In this document: one piece after another, positions 16,836 through 26,071 of the stretch | Layout: each line of letters begins with the position of its first letter | Position numbering within the stretch: the stretch's first letter is position 1 | NCBI RefSeq assembly: GCF_014189505.1 | Contig: NZ_CP050302.1 | Span: forward strand, 124,001 to 188,000 | Source: Phyllobacterium sp. 628 | GTDB taxonomy: Bacteria > Pseudomonadota > Alphaproteobacteria > Rhizobiales > Rhizobiaceae | Reading direction: 5' to 3' | DNA length: 64,000 nt | Made by a program: the position numbers and the translations under genes | The notes under the pieces: generated by a model | Seen by the model: the letters and a program-made list of their open reading frames with translations, nothing else | What the model was told of the DNA's origin: nothing | The model's database searches: none

Positions 16836-17481
16836 ATGAACACCCTGACAACCACACCCTTTGCACCCCTCCTCGACCGGCTGTTCGAAGAAGCTGAGGC
16901 CGCCACGAGCCCTGCTGTTGCCGGACTGCCGGAAAGCGAACGTGAACGCCTCATGCACAGCAAAACGGAGTATCGCGACTTCTATGGACGCCTTAAGGAT
17001 CTATGGCTCCCCGTCTCCCGGCAAACCGGCGAACTACTCTACATGTTGGCGCGAAGTGGCCGGGCCAAGACCATCGTGGAATTTGGAACATCCTTTGGCA
17101 TTTCGACGCTCTATCTCGCTGCTGCGCTGCGGGATAATGGTGGTGGTCATCTGATCACCAGTGAGTTCGAGACCTCGAAGGTCGTTCGGGCGCGCCAAAA
17201 CCTTGTAGACGGTGGCCTCATCGACCTCATTGAATTCCGCGAAGGTGACGCTAAGCGCAAATCTTCCGGAGTGGATCGATCTGGTGCTCTTGGACGGTGC
17301 GAAGTCGCTCTATACGGAAATCTTGTCGCTGGTTGAGAGCCGTCTGCGGCCCGGCGCTCTCGTAATCGCCGATAACGTAGACTATTGTCCAGAATATCTC
17401 CAATATGTTCGCTCGCCTGTCCACGGGTACATTTCGACTTCTTTCCCGGACAATATCGAGCTGTCGATGCGCGCTGCCTGA
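16836..17481 (+). pseudogene. O-methyltransferase (class I SAM-dependent), frameshifted
   Basis: From the ATG at 16836, preceded by AAGGA, the frame encodes an O-methyltransferase N-terminal part with the SAM-binding motif IVEFGTSFGISTLYLAAAL, running to EFREGDA near 17250. The matching continuation (LPEWIDLVLLDGAKSLY, then PGALVIADNV) is in the +1 frame and ends at 17481. The join needs one extra or two missing bases close to 17250-17262. Read together the two parts make a protein of normal length (about 215 residues), so either a recent frameshift mutation or a sequencing error explains it. It is divergent from the TetR gene and 21 bases ahead of the AraC gene. Confidence 0.75.
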
Positions 17482-17502
17482 CGCGAAGCAGTGAGGTGGA
17501 CA

Positions 17503-18567
17503 ATGCAGAATGTGGGGATTCGCGAAGAACAGCGGGCCCCACTTGCCTGCCGGACGCTCAGCATATATATTGAGCAAATGCCTGACCATTCGTCCAGACC
17601 GTCTTCACCGTCCCATATCCCGATGGATGCACTAAGCGAAGTCCTGCAAGACTTTCGCTTGAGTGGTGTCAACTATGGCCGCTGCGAACTGCGACATCCG
17701 TGGAGCATCGCCTTTCCGCAACAATCGTTGCTTCGTTTTCACTTTGTCAGTCAGGGTCCATGCTGGATCCACACTGAAGCGCAAGGCTGGGAGGAAATGC
17801 GCGATGGCGATCTGGTGCTGCTGCCACAAGGCATCGCCCACCGGCTAGCCAGTGCGCCGGACGTTGTGGGCGACTCGCTCAAGGGTTGTCAGGTGACCAA
17901 GTTGGGGAGCAATGTCAGTGAAGTGGTACGGGAAGGAACGGGCGCGACAAGCACCCTGTTCTGCGGTTCCATGTCCCTGGGTGCCTGTGCGCTCAACCCC
18001 TTGATCACTTTGATGCCGCCAATCATCAAGGGTTGCGACGTGGCCGGCAATGACCCGATTGTCGGTCCCTTGCTTGCAGCCATGACGATTGAGGCCGCTC
18101 AACCGCAGATGGGTAGCGCAACCATCTTATCACGTATGGCGGACTTGCTCACAGCGCGGCTTATTCGTTGCTGGGTCAACTGCACCGGAGCCTCGACAAC
18201 TGGTTGGCTCGCAGCCATCCGCGATCCTCATATCGGCCGCGTTCTGGCAGCCATGCACCGCGATCCCGGCCACAACTGGACCCTCGAAAGCCTTGCCAGT
18301 TTGGCGGGTCAGTCCCGCTCGATTTTTGCGGAGCGCTTCAGCGCTGTTTTAGGAGAAGGCGCAGCCCGCTATCTCGCTCGTCTGCGTATGCAGCTTGCCC
18401 GCGAGTTGTTAGGCCAAAGCGGCATGTCGGTTGCCGAGGTCGCTACCCGTTTAGGCTACGAATCCGAGGCGTCGTTCGCACGTGCGTTCAAGCGTATCAC
18501 CAGCGTACCGCCAGGCGTTGTGCGCCGCACAATTTCCGGACGAATGGACATGGATTTCGGATTATAA
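17503..18567 (+). CDS. AraC-family regulator with cupin-type N-terminal domain
   Basis: An AraC/XylS regulator: cupin_6-like sensor domain in the N-terminal two thirds (LRFHFVSQGPCWIH, then GDLVLLPQGIAHRL) and a double helix-turn-helix at the C-terminus (SLASLAGQSRSIFAERF and MSVAEVATRLGYESEASFARAFKR). The ATG at 17503 follows GAGGTGGACA; later ATGs at 17578 and 17623 are also possible, and the family core begins near the last. It lies 59 bases before an MFS exporter on the same strand, a common arrangement in which the regulator controls the exporter. Confidence 0.85.
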   Translation: MQNVGIREEQRAPLACRTLSIYIEQMPDHSSRPSSPSHIPMDALSEVLQDFRLSGVNYGRCELRHPWSIAFPQQSLLRFHFVSQGPCWIHTEAQGWEEMRDGDLVLLPQGIAHRLASAPDVVGDSLKGCQVTKLGSNVSEVVREGTGATSTLFCGSMSLGACALNPLITLMPPIIKGCDVAGNDPIVGPLLAAMTIEAAQPQMGSATILSRMADLLTARLIRCWVNCTGASTTGWLAAIRDPHIGRVLAAMHRDPGHNWTLESLASLAGQSRSIFAERFSAVLGEGAARYLARLRMQLARELLGQSGMSVAEVATRLGYESEASFARAFKRITSVPPGVVRRTISGRMDMDFGL

Positions 18568-18626
18568 GACACATATCATCCGAGACGACTCGTCTATAAA
18601 GATCTCCAAACCTTGGAGATACTTCT

Positions 18627-19826
18627 ATGACTGACACGACATTACAGCTTGAAGACGCGGCAATGGACCTTGAGCCAACCGCATGGAGCGCGGCCACCTG
18701 GTTCGCGGTCCTTTCCATGGCAGCCACCAGCTTTGCTCTGGTGTCGGCCGAGTTCCTGCCGGCAGGCCTGTTGACACCAATGGCGCGCGATCTCGGCATC
18801 AGTGAGGGAACGGCCGGACAGGTCGTCACTGCGACCGCTTCTGTGGGGGCCGTCACGGCCTTGTTGAGCAATGTTCTCATCGGCCGATTGAACCGCAAAA
18901 CTGTGCTGGTGGGTCTCAGCGCCCTGGCGATCGGCTCCAATATTCTTGCGGCACTGGCCACCGATTTCTGGCTGTTGTTGTTAGGCCGGGCTGGGCTCGG
19001 CATCGCCCTCAGCGCATTCTGGGCACTTTCAGTTGCCGTTGTAGCAAGGCTGGTTGGCGCCAATGCGACAGGCCGGGGCATGGCTATCGTTACCCTTGGC
19101 GTCTCGCTCGCCACCATTGCCGCACCGTCACTGGGTGCAGTGATCAGCGATTGGATAGGTTGGCGCAGCGCCATGGCCATGACAGCAGGGCTGGCCGCGC
19201 TTGCGATGGTACTGCAGTTTCTCAGCCTGCCAACCTTGCCTGCGACCACAAGCAACAGTCTTGCCGATGTCTTTCGGCTAGCCCGGCGGCGCGGCGTTCA
19301 GCTCGGGATGCTTGCTATCCTTTTGCTGATGACAGGGCATTTTGCTGGCTCAGTCTATGTGCGCCCTTTCCTTGAACACATTACGCTCCTTACAACAGGG
19401 CCAATTGCCCTGGCACTGCTCGGGTTTGGCATCGCTGCTGTAATTGGTAATATTGCCGGTGGCCGCATGGCCGACGCCGATATCCGCATGGCCCTTGCGG
19501 CTACTGCCACTTTAATGGCGTTTGCGGCGCTCGCTTTGGTACTTTGGGGCGTGCATATCGGTGTTGCTTTCGGCTTCGTTACGCTGTGGGGCCTTGCCTT
19601 CGGCATGGCACCGGTGGTGTTGCCGACAAATCTGTCCCGCGCGGCACCTGACGCGCTGGAAGCGGCTGGCAGCCTGATGGTTGTCTCTTTCCAGGTCGCC
19701 ATTACTATCGGCGCGGTTGCCGGTGGCTATGTCGTGGATACGTATGGCGCCACGGGTCCCTTGACCCTTACGGCTATCCTTGCCGCATCGACAATCGCTC
19801 TGGCGCTGCTGCAGCCCCGCAGCTGA
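18627..19826 (+). CDS. MFS transporter (DHA1, arabinose-efflux-like)
   Basis: A 399-residue major facilitator with about 12 hydrophobic segments and the short cytoplasmic loop VLIGRLNRKTVLVGLSALAIG between segments 2 and 3 in place of the usual motif A. It belongs to the drug/sugar-efflux type (AraJ/YdhP-like). The substrate cannot be told from the sequence. It follows the AraC regulator; a short leader ending in GGAGATACTTCT lies before the ATG. Confidence 0.88.
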   Translation: MTDTTLQLEDAAMDLEPTAWSAATWFAVLSMAATSFALVSAEFLPAGLLTPMARDLGISEGTAGQVVTATASVGAVTALLSNVLIGRLNRKTVLVGLSALAIGSNILAALATDFWLLLLGRAGLGIALSAFWALSVAVVARLVGANATGRGMAIVTLGVSLATIAAPSLGAVISDWIGWRSAMAMTAGLAALAMVLQFLSLPTLPATTSNSLADVFRLARRRGVQLGMLAILLLMTGHFAGSVYVRPFLEHITLLTTGPIALALLGFGIAAVIGNIAGGRMADADIRMALAATATLMAFAALALVLWGVHIGVAFGFVTLWGLAFGMAPVVLPTNLSRAAPDALEAAGSLMVVSFQVAITIGAVAGGYVVDTYGATGPLTLTAILAASTIALALLQPRS

Positions 19827-19886
19827 TCTTTGTTCCCGCTGAGCGGCACGTGAAGCAACCAGACATCTTCACCAAGTTGCAGAGCT

Positions 19887-19916
19887 ACAGATGCGGCGAG
19901 ACCTCGCCGCATCTGT
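19887..19916. terminator. Strong stem-loop between convergent genes
   Basis: ACAGATGCGGCGAG at 19887-19900 and CTCGCCGCATCTGT at 19903-19916 are perfect reverse complements (14 pairs, in practice 12-13 with a small loop). It lies between the ends of the MFS gene (plus) and the phospholipase gene (minus). There is no T run on either side, so it may be a bidirectional barrier or RNA 3'-end stabiliser rather than a classic intrinsic terminator. Confidence 0.55.
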
Positions 19917-19973
19917 AAAGTGGGGGTTAGTGTCATATGTGCGACGCCCCACAACATTCTTTGTGCTGCAACA

Positions 19974-22223
19974 TTAAGCCATTGCTGCCGGCTGATAAAC
20001 GCGGCTTTCCTCGTCGTAAATCAACCCGATGGCCGGGTCGGTTTTACTGATCTTGCCGTTCTCGAGATGACCGGCATAGCGGCGCAGATAGGTCGAATCG
20101 TTCACCGCATCGGCAAAGGACACGTCGTACCAGCCGTCCTTGGTCGGAACATCGATGCTGAGGTCGCCGGCATTGACCGTCTTTTCGTCACCGGTATAGG
20201 CGTTGACCATTTTCAGCTTGCCGTTGGCTGTGGGCCACTTGCCAAAAGCAAAGCGGACAGTCTGGCCATCCGAAACCGATTTCACGTCAATAATGTCTGC
20301 CAGCGCCATCTGGGTTCCGCTACCGGTAGTTCCCCGCAGCTGATTCAAATAACCATTGGGTGCATGAACCACGTAATGATAAGCGCCATTGGTGCCGTCT
20401 ATATCCAAACTATCCGCCAGAAGCATAGGCGCCTCGACACTGCCGCCGCCCGCGACACTGTAAAGCCGTGGTTTGTCCTGTGTGCCCTCATAGGAATAGA
20501 CATAGAATGCCACGCCCAGCTTGCTGGCATTGCTGAAGGAGAAGTTGAGTTTTTTCACACCCTTCACGGTAATGAAATTCGTCAGAACCTTAAAATCATA
20601 GGCCAGAGGCAACAAATCGCAACGCGTCTTATCCTGTTTGCTGGCCACGGGATTTTTTATTTCGGGATCGGCATTAACGGTGTTGATATCAGGACGAAGT
20701 CCCGGCGCGTTATTCGCCTTGGTTTTGTCGTCACCGTTGAAAACTTTGACCGGCTTTGTGGCGTCGATTAGATTGCCCACGTTCTTTGGTATCTGCCGGT
20801 CGAAATCGAATGCGCTGGTCAGATCACCGCTCATGGCTTGCCGCCATGACGAGATATTTTCGAAGGCCGGGGTGCCTTCCGGCTGCACCTTGCGGGCAAT
20901 CAGCCATCTGTCGAGAAAACGGATGACGGAGGTGTGATCAAAAACTTCTGAACAGACCCGCCCGCCGACCGTCCAAGGGGAGATGACGAGCATGGGAACG
21001 CGGACCCCCATCCCCAGAGGCGTGCTGTCCGCACTATTTTCCGAGTTCGCATCAAACTTTAACGTGGGCGGCGTCAGTGTAATATCAGGTGTCACCAACC
21101 CCTCTGCTGCACTCAAAGGCGGCACGGGAGGCGGCATATGATCAAAAAATCCGCCATTTTCATCATAGGTAATGAACAAAGCTGTTTTGCTCCAAACGTC
21201 CTTGTCGGCGATGAGAGCCCGCAAAATCTCATTCAAATAATATTCGCCAAAGTGCGGCGGCCATTTGGGGTGCTCGGTAAAGGCTTCGGGTGCAACGATC
21301 CATGAAATGGCCGGGAGCTTACCGGCGACCACATCCTTTTCCAGTTGCGATGGCTCGTTTGCGTCGGTCCGCAACACCGAGTTCACGCTCTGGTTCTTTG
21401 CGTAGATCGAAGTCGTCTTGTCCTTGTATTGTTTAAAATATTCCAGCGTGTTGTCGCCATAATTACCGGCGAAAGCATCGGCAAACGTCCAGTGCAAGCC
21501 ATCCTGGTAGAATTTCCAGTCAACGCCGAACTCTTCCAGTTTCTCGGGGTACGACTTCCATTTGGGATCACCCACGCCCCAACTGAAGAAAGTATTGCTC
21601 GTCTCGCCGTGGGAGGTGCCTGTCCAAAGATAACTGCGGTTCGGGTCGGTCGGGCCATTCAGCGAACAATGGTAGGCATCGCAAATCGTGAAAGCTTTGG
21701 CGAGTTTGAAATAGAGTGGAATATCGTCTTCCACATAATGCGCCATGGTGACGATATCCTTTTCAGGAATCCACCTATCCATAAGGCCGCTGTTCCAGGC
21801 GCGCAGACCATCGGTATAATTGTGTGCGGGATCCTGCAAGAAGACATTTCCTGAATCTTTCTCCTCCGCATTTGCACCCTTGGGCAAACGGTAGGGTCCT
21901 ATCCTCTGGGCAGTCTTGTCAGCTTGCGCCTGTGACCAGACCGGATTGCCGTCTTTCAGTTTGAGCGGGCGTGGATCGCCAAAACCCCTGACACCGCGAA
22001 GCGTGCCAAAATAATGATCGAAAGACCGGTTTTCCTGCATCAGGATAACCACGTGCTCAATATCTTTGAGCGATCCCTTCTGGCAAGGTACGGAAGCAGT
22101 CAGCATGTCGTTCACGACATTCGACTCCGCCAGTGCTTCCTGCATGTAGCTCGAACAGGCTGCATAAGCGGCGGCATTAACCCCGGCTATGCCCAGCATC
22201 TTGATAAAATCGCGTCTATCCAT
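19974..22223 (-). CDS. Phosphocholine-type phospholipase C, Tat-exported
   Basis: A 749-residue protein of the bacterial phospholipase C/acid phosphatase superfamily (PlcH/PlcN type). The N-terminus MDRRDFIKMLGIAGVNAAAY is a twin-arginine signal, so it is exported folded. The catalytic phosphoesterase domain starts with the nucleophile region MQENRSFDHYFGTLRG and fills residues to about 500; two beta-rich C-terminal domains (DUF756 type) follow. It would release phosphocholine or another head group from phospholipids. The start at 22223 is chosen for the Tat motif; the frame stays open to 22346. A lipoprotein gene lies 113 bases upstream on the same strand, and PHO-box-like repeats lie beyond it. 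Confidence 0.88.
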   Translation of the reverse strand: MDRRDFIKMLGIAGVNAAAYAACSSYMQEALAESNVVNDMLTASVPCQKGSLKDIEHVVILMQENRSFDHYFGTLRGVRGFGDPRPLKLKDGNPVWSQAQADKTAQRIGPYRLPKGANAEEKDSGNVFLQDPAHNYTDGLRAWNSGLMDRWIPEKDIVTMAHYVEDDIPLYFKLAKAFTICDAYHCSLNGPTDPNRSYLWTGTSHGETSNTFFSWGVGDPKWKSYPEKLEEFGVDWKFYQDGLHWTFADAFAGNYGDNTLEYFKQYKDKTTSIYAKNQSVNSVLRTDANEPSQLEKDVVAGKLPAISWIVAPEAFTEHPKWPPHFGEYYLNEILRALIADKDVWSKTALFITYDENGGFFDHMPPPVPPLSAAEGLVTPDITLTPPTLKFDANSENSADSTPLGMGVRVPMLVISPWTVGGRVCSEVFDHTSVIRFLDRWLIARKVQPEGTPAFENISSWRQAMSGDLTSAFDFDRQIPKNVGNLIDATKPVKVFNGDDKTKANNAPGLRPDINTVNADPEIKNPVASKQDKTRCDLLPLAYDFKVLTNFITVKGVKKLNFSFSNASKLGVAFYVYSYEGTQDKPRLYSVAGGGSVEAPMLLADSLDIDGTNGAYHYVVHAPNGYLNQLRGTTGSGTQMALADIIDVKSVSDGQTVRFAFGKWPTANGKLKMVNAYTGDEKTVNAGDLSIDVPTKDGWYDVSFADAVNDSTYLRRYAGHLENGKISKTDPAIGLIYDEESRVYQPAAMA

Positions 22224-22336
22224 GATTGATGTCCTGAAATGAATGGAAATTATGAGACGTTGAATTGTTCGGCTTTGTATAAAATGGCCATGGATATCCG
22301 GACCGAGCAGTACTGAAGCCGGGAGACAATGTCTGC

Positions 22337-22570
22337 TTATTCGCAAATATCCGCCGGTGATGTCCCCTTGCCGGGAACTACGCTTTCCGGCTTTCCTGCA
22401 GGGGTAATCTGCACTGTCTGGGGTTGTTCAGGCGCCTTGCTTATGGCAGGCGCCGTATCGTCGCTTACGTCAAACAGTGATTTTGAAGTATCAGCGGATG
22501 AGGATTTATTTGAGTTATTGCAACCACTCATGAGTATAATTGCAGATAATGACAATAATATTCTCAACAT
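22337..22570 (-). CDS. Small lipoprotein, function unknown
   Basis: A 77-residue protein with a lipoprotein signal: MLRILLSLSAIILMSGC ends in the lipobox LMSGC, so the mature N-terminal cysteine would be lipid-modified. The rest is short, polar and proline-rich (DDTAPAISKAPEQPQ) without a recognised domain. GGAG lies seven bases before the ATG at 22570; a TTG two codons upstream is less likely. It is cotranscribed by position with the phospholipase gene. An open frame on the opposite strand covers the same bases but lacks a comparable signal. Confidence 0.7.
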   Translation of the reverse strand: MLRILLSLSAIILMSGCNNSNKSSSADTSKSLFDVSDDTAPAISKAPEQPQTVQITPAGKPESVVPGKGTSPADICE

Positions 22571-22719
22571 TTCCAATCTCCAAAGATATAATCAGATACA
22601 TTTCATATTTTAAGCAAAAATAATCAATCACATAACCAAAAGTTATATGAAGTATAAATAATATTCATACTACAATGCGGAATATAGGCACAAAAATCCG
22701 CTTAAGATTCAATTTGTAT

Positions 22720-22761
22720 TTGATATTTACATGACACTAGCACGTAACACTTATATGACAC
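22720..22761 (-). promoter_or_regulatory. PHO-box-like direct repeats upstream of lipoprotein/phospholipase genes
   Basis: Read on the minus strand, 22761-22744 is GTGTCATATAAGTGTTAC, two 7-base half-sites (GTGTCAT, GTGTTAC) 11 bases apart, and 22737-22720 is GTGTCATGTAAATATCAA, a second such unit with a good first half. This matches the layout of PhoB boxes (CTGTCAT-N4-CTGTCAT). It points toward the lipoprotein and phospholipase C genes, whose products would free phosphate-containing head groups. Binding by PhoB is inferred. Confidence 0.45.
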
Positions 22762-22810
22762 TTTAGCCAAAATCGACAACCCTGATGCGGTTCGAAAGGA
22801 TCGCTTTCAT

Positions 22811-24793
22811 CTAATCACGGACAAGGCATGCCACCGGGTCAAGATTCGATGCTTTACGTGCCGGAAGAAAACCGAAAGAAATACCGATGACACTTGAGCA
22901 CACAAGAGCGGCAATGATCGAAGCCGGGGAATAAGCCAGCTCGAACGGCGTGTTGAACTGGCGGAACAGCCAGCCAAACCCCAAAGCGACGGCAATTCCT
23001 ACCATGCCGCCAATCAGACAGACAAGAACGGCTTCAATCAGGAACTGTTGCAGAATATCACTGCGCCTTGCGCCGACAGCCATGCGAACACCGATTTCAT
23101 TGATACGTTCTGTGACCGAAACCAGCATGATGTTCATCACGCCTATGCCGCCGACAACAAGGGAAATGAATGCAATGGACGCGACAAGAAGACTAAGAGC
23201 CTGCGTGGTTTTTGTAATCGTTTTTCGAATTTGGTCGGCATTGTAAATGCCGAAATCTTTCTCGCCATGGCGCTGGCTCAGAAATGCCGTGACGCCTGTC
23301 TCCGCCATTTCCATGGGAGTGTCGTCCTGAACCCGCACAGTAATGCTGCGAAGAGAGTAGGTCCCGGTTATGCGTGTCTGTATCGTTGTATAGGGCAGAT
23401 AGAAAGATAAGCGTTGCTCACTTGCATCAAAGCCCCGCCGGTCAGACTCGATAATTCCAATGATCCTCACTGGAACATTTTTCAGGATGACCACCTGACC
23501 GATGACACTTCCCTGCCAGCCGGCAAACAATGTCTTACGTGTACTTTCGTCAATCACCGCATCAAGGGCATTGTCGAGAACGCTTTGCTCATCAAAGAAC
23601 CGGCCCTCAAGAAGCTTGCTGCCAAGCGTGAGAAAATACTGGTCACTCACACCCATGAGCGTCGCATTGGCTTCCATGTGTCCAAAACGCGCCGTTGACA
23701 TAGTCAATACAGCGGGTGTCGCTGCTACAATATAGGGCAATTTGGCAAGTTCATGTGCGTCGGCAGTCGTCAGCGTCGTTACGCGGCCGGAATCAAGGTC
23801 GCCAGCACCGCGCCCGGGATATATTTCCAAAGTATTGGTGCCAAGATCACTGATTTGTTTGAGAATATGTTCGCTTGAGCCTTTTCCGAGCGCGACAACA
23901 CATACCACAGATGCAATTCCAATAATGATGCCGAGCATCGTCAGAAAGGTACGCAAACCGTGTGTGCTCAGGGAACGCAAGGCCATAAGAAGCGCTTCGT
24001 TAAACCGGTCGGCGAAAGACCGCCAGCCTGCCATGCCGCGTTGCTTTATCATTTGCACGCCCGATCCGTTGGCCCTGTCTTGTACAGAGGAAACACCAAC
24101 TGCGGTATTATCTTTGTCAGAAATGATTACGCCGTCGCTGATCTCGATAATGCGCTCGGCGCGCGCAGCGACGTTGTGATCATGGGTAACAATGATAATG
24201 GTTTTGCCGTCACCGTGCAGCTCCTCGAGAATTTTGAGAACCTCCTCGCCGCTATGTTTATCCAGGGCACCGGTTGGCTCATCGGCCAAAATAATATCGG
24301 CATCGTTGATGAGTGCACGGGCGATGGATACGCGCTGCTGCTGTCCGCCGGACAATTGACCGGGTCTGTAATTCAGCTTGTCTGACAGACCCAGACGGCC
24401 AAGAATGCCGGAGGCAATTTCCTGCCGGTTCTCCCGGTTCTGTCCCGCATAAATTGCCGGTATTTCGACGTTGCCGACGGCGGACAATTCGTTGAGCAGA
24501 TGATAACGCTGAAAGATAAAGCCGAAATGCTCACGCCGCAATTGCGCAAGTTCATCGGAATCCAGATCGGACGTTTCCCGCCCGGAAATGCGGTATTTGC
24601 CTTCTGACGGACGATCCAGACAGCCTAGAATATTCATCAGTGTCGATTTGCCGGAACCGGAGGCGCCAACAATCGCCACCATCTCGCCTTTTGAAATGGT
24701 CAGGTTGATGTCTTCCAGCACCGTCGTGAATCCGTCGCCCGAGGGATAATGGCGGTAAAGATGTTCAAGGGAGATCAAGGGCTGCGTGTTCAT
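22811..24793 (-). CDS. macB: MacB-type ABC efflux ATPase/permease
   Basis: A 660-residue fusion of an ABC ATPase (Walker A GASGSGKST, signature [10 protein letters not shown], Walker B IILADEPTGALDKH; residues about 1-230) and a MacB/FtsX permease with one transmembrane segment near 280, a large periplasmic domain (about 310-540) and three C-terminal segments. MacB drives export from the periplasm through an outer-membrane channel of peptides, lipids or drugs. The ATG at 24793 sits right after the macA TGA; a GTG at 24802 would overlap macA. Third gene of the OMF-macA-macB operon. Confidence 0.92.
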   Translation of the reverse strand: MNTQPLISLEHLYRHYPSGDGFTTVLEDINLTISKGEMVAIVGASGSGKSTLMNILGCLDRPSEGKYRISGRETSDLDSDELAQLRREHFGFIFQRYHLLNELSAVGNVEIPAIYAGQNRENRQEIASGILGRLGLSDKLNYRPGQLSGGQQQRVSIARALINDADIILADEPTGALDKHSGEEVLKILEELHGDGKTIIIVTHDHNVAARAERIIEISDGVIISDKDNTAVGVSSVQDRANGSGVQMIKQRGMAGWRSFADRFNEALLMALRSLSTHGLRTFLTMLGIIIGIASVVCVVALGKGSSEHILKQISDLGTNTLEIYPGRGAGDLDSGRVTTLTTADAHELAKLPYIVAATPAVLTMSTARFGHMEANATLMGVSDQYFLTLGSKLLEGRFFDEQSVLDNALDAVIDESTRKTLFAGWQGSVIGQVVILKNVPVRIIGIIESDRRGFDASEQRLSFYLPYTTIQTRITGTYSLRSITVRVQDDTPMEMAETGVTAFLSQRHGEKDFGIYNADQIRKTITKTTQALSLLVASIAFISLVVGGIGVMNIMLVSVTERINEIGVRMAVGARRSDILQQFLIEAVLVCLIGGMVGIAVALGFGWLFRQFNTPFELAYSPASIIAALVCSSVIGISFGFLPARKASNLDPVACLVRD

Positions 24794-24794
24794 A

Positions 24795-26027
24795 TCAGGC
24801 ACCCTTAGCCCCGTCAGGACCGCTTGCCCCGGATGCAGGCATGGAGTTGTCGCCGGTGGCGACGGCCTCTCCCTCCGTCAGGCCGGACTGGATTTCGACG
24901 AATATTTTATCGTTCAGGCCGGTTGCCACCTCTCGCTGGCTGATCGAGCCGTCTTTTGCCACAACGCGGACCATTTCCTTTCCCGGATTGGCGGAAGGGG
25001 AAAGTGCAGCAGAAGGTATGATCAACTTGTCTTTGGCACTGCCGAGAACGATGTGAATTTCGGCAGTCATATAGGTTTTGAGAAAGCCATCGGCATTGTC
25101 AATATTGAATATGCCTTTGTAATAGATCGCCGATGAGGTGCTGGTGCCGCTTCCTCCAGTCGAATTACCGTTGCCGAAGCTCTTGTCGCTGACAATCGTT
25201 TGCGGTGCTGGTTCGACAGTTTCAAGCTTGGCCGTATACCGCTTTTTACTTTGGCCCGGAATCGTAAAATAAAGGTCCTGACCTTCTTTGACATTGATGA
25301 TATCGGCTTCGGAAATATCCGCCTCAACGGTCATAGTCTCGAGCTGACCTATGATCGCAATCGTGGGTGCCGACTGCACCGCATTGACGGTTTGACCTTC
25401 CCGAACCACCGTTGCAAGCAGGGTTCCGTCAATGGGTGCGCGTATCTGGGTATACCCAAGATTGGCTTCGGCCGTTTCGGCTGCAATTTTCGCTACGACA
25501 ATCTCGGCGTCACTCAACGCGATTTGCGCCTCTGCGGATTTTACGGCGCTGACGGCTTTATCATAATCCGCCCTGGATATGGCATTCTGGGAAATCATGC
25601 GGTCCTGGCGGGTCATATCCTGCTGTGCAAGCTGTAACCTCGCAACTTTCTCAGCACGGTTTGCCTGATTGCGTACAAGTTCGGCTTGAGCTTTTCGCAG
25701 ATCGTTCTTTTGCGTCGTTGAATCGATTTCGGCAATCAGATCATCTTTTTTGACCTTTTGCCCCACTGCAAATTTAAGCGACAGGACCCGGCCCGAAGCC
25801 TGCGCACCGACTGCAACCAGATGTGCCGGTTTCAAAACTCCTGTCGCCAGAACAGTGGACTCAATATCGCCTTTGCGAACGCTATAGGTCATCAGCGCCG
25901 GAGGCACAGTCCTGAAATGACTGGCGGAAAAATAGAAAATAACGGCAACACACGCTGCAAGGAAACCAAAGCGGATCAGCCATTTCTTTCTGGCAGAACC
26001 GCGTGGTTTTTTTATAGTACTGTTCAT
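24795..26027 (-). CDS. macA: MacA-type periplasmic adaptor (membrane fusion protein)
   Basis: A 410-residue HlyD/MacA-family adaptor: short cytoplasmic N-terminus, one membrane segment at about 15-35, a lipoyl-like domain (AQASGRVLSLKFAVGQKVKKG-type), a long coiled-coil hairpin rich in Ala, Gln and Glu (about 110-190) and beta-barrel domains after it. It bridges MacB and the outer-membrane factor. GAGGCTTTG precedes the ATG at 26027; the longer open frame into the upstream gene is not needed. Two bases separate its stop from macB. Confidence 0.9.
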   Translation of the reverse strand: MNSTIKKPRGSARKKWLIRFGFLAACVAVIFYFSASHFRTVPPALMTYSVRKGDIESTVLATGVLKPAHLVAVGAQASGRVLSLKFAVGQKVKKDDLIAEIDSTTQKNDLRKAQAELVRNQANRAEKVARLQLAQQDMTRQDRMISQNAISRADYDKAVSAVKSAEAQIALSDAEIVVAKIAAETAEANLGYTQIRAPIDGTLLATVVREGQTVNAVQSAPTIAIIGQLETMTVEADISEADIINVKEGQDLYFTIPGQSKKRYTAKLETVEPAPQTIVSDKSFGNGNSTGGSGTSTSSAIYYKGIFNIDNADGFLKTYMTAEIHIVLGSAKDKLIIPSAALSPSANPGKEMVRVVAKDGSISQREVATGLNDKIFVEIQSGLTEGEAVATGDNSMPASGASGPDGAKGA

Positions 26028-26071
26028 CAAAGCCTCATTGCTCAGCGGATTTCCGCTGAAAATTTTTATCG

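Noticed and set aside
22329..22613. 94-codon plus-strand frame over the small lipoprotein gene
   Set aside because: The minus-strand frame has a lipobox and a good ribosome site; this one has neither.
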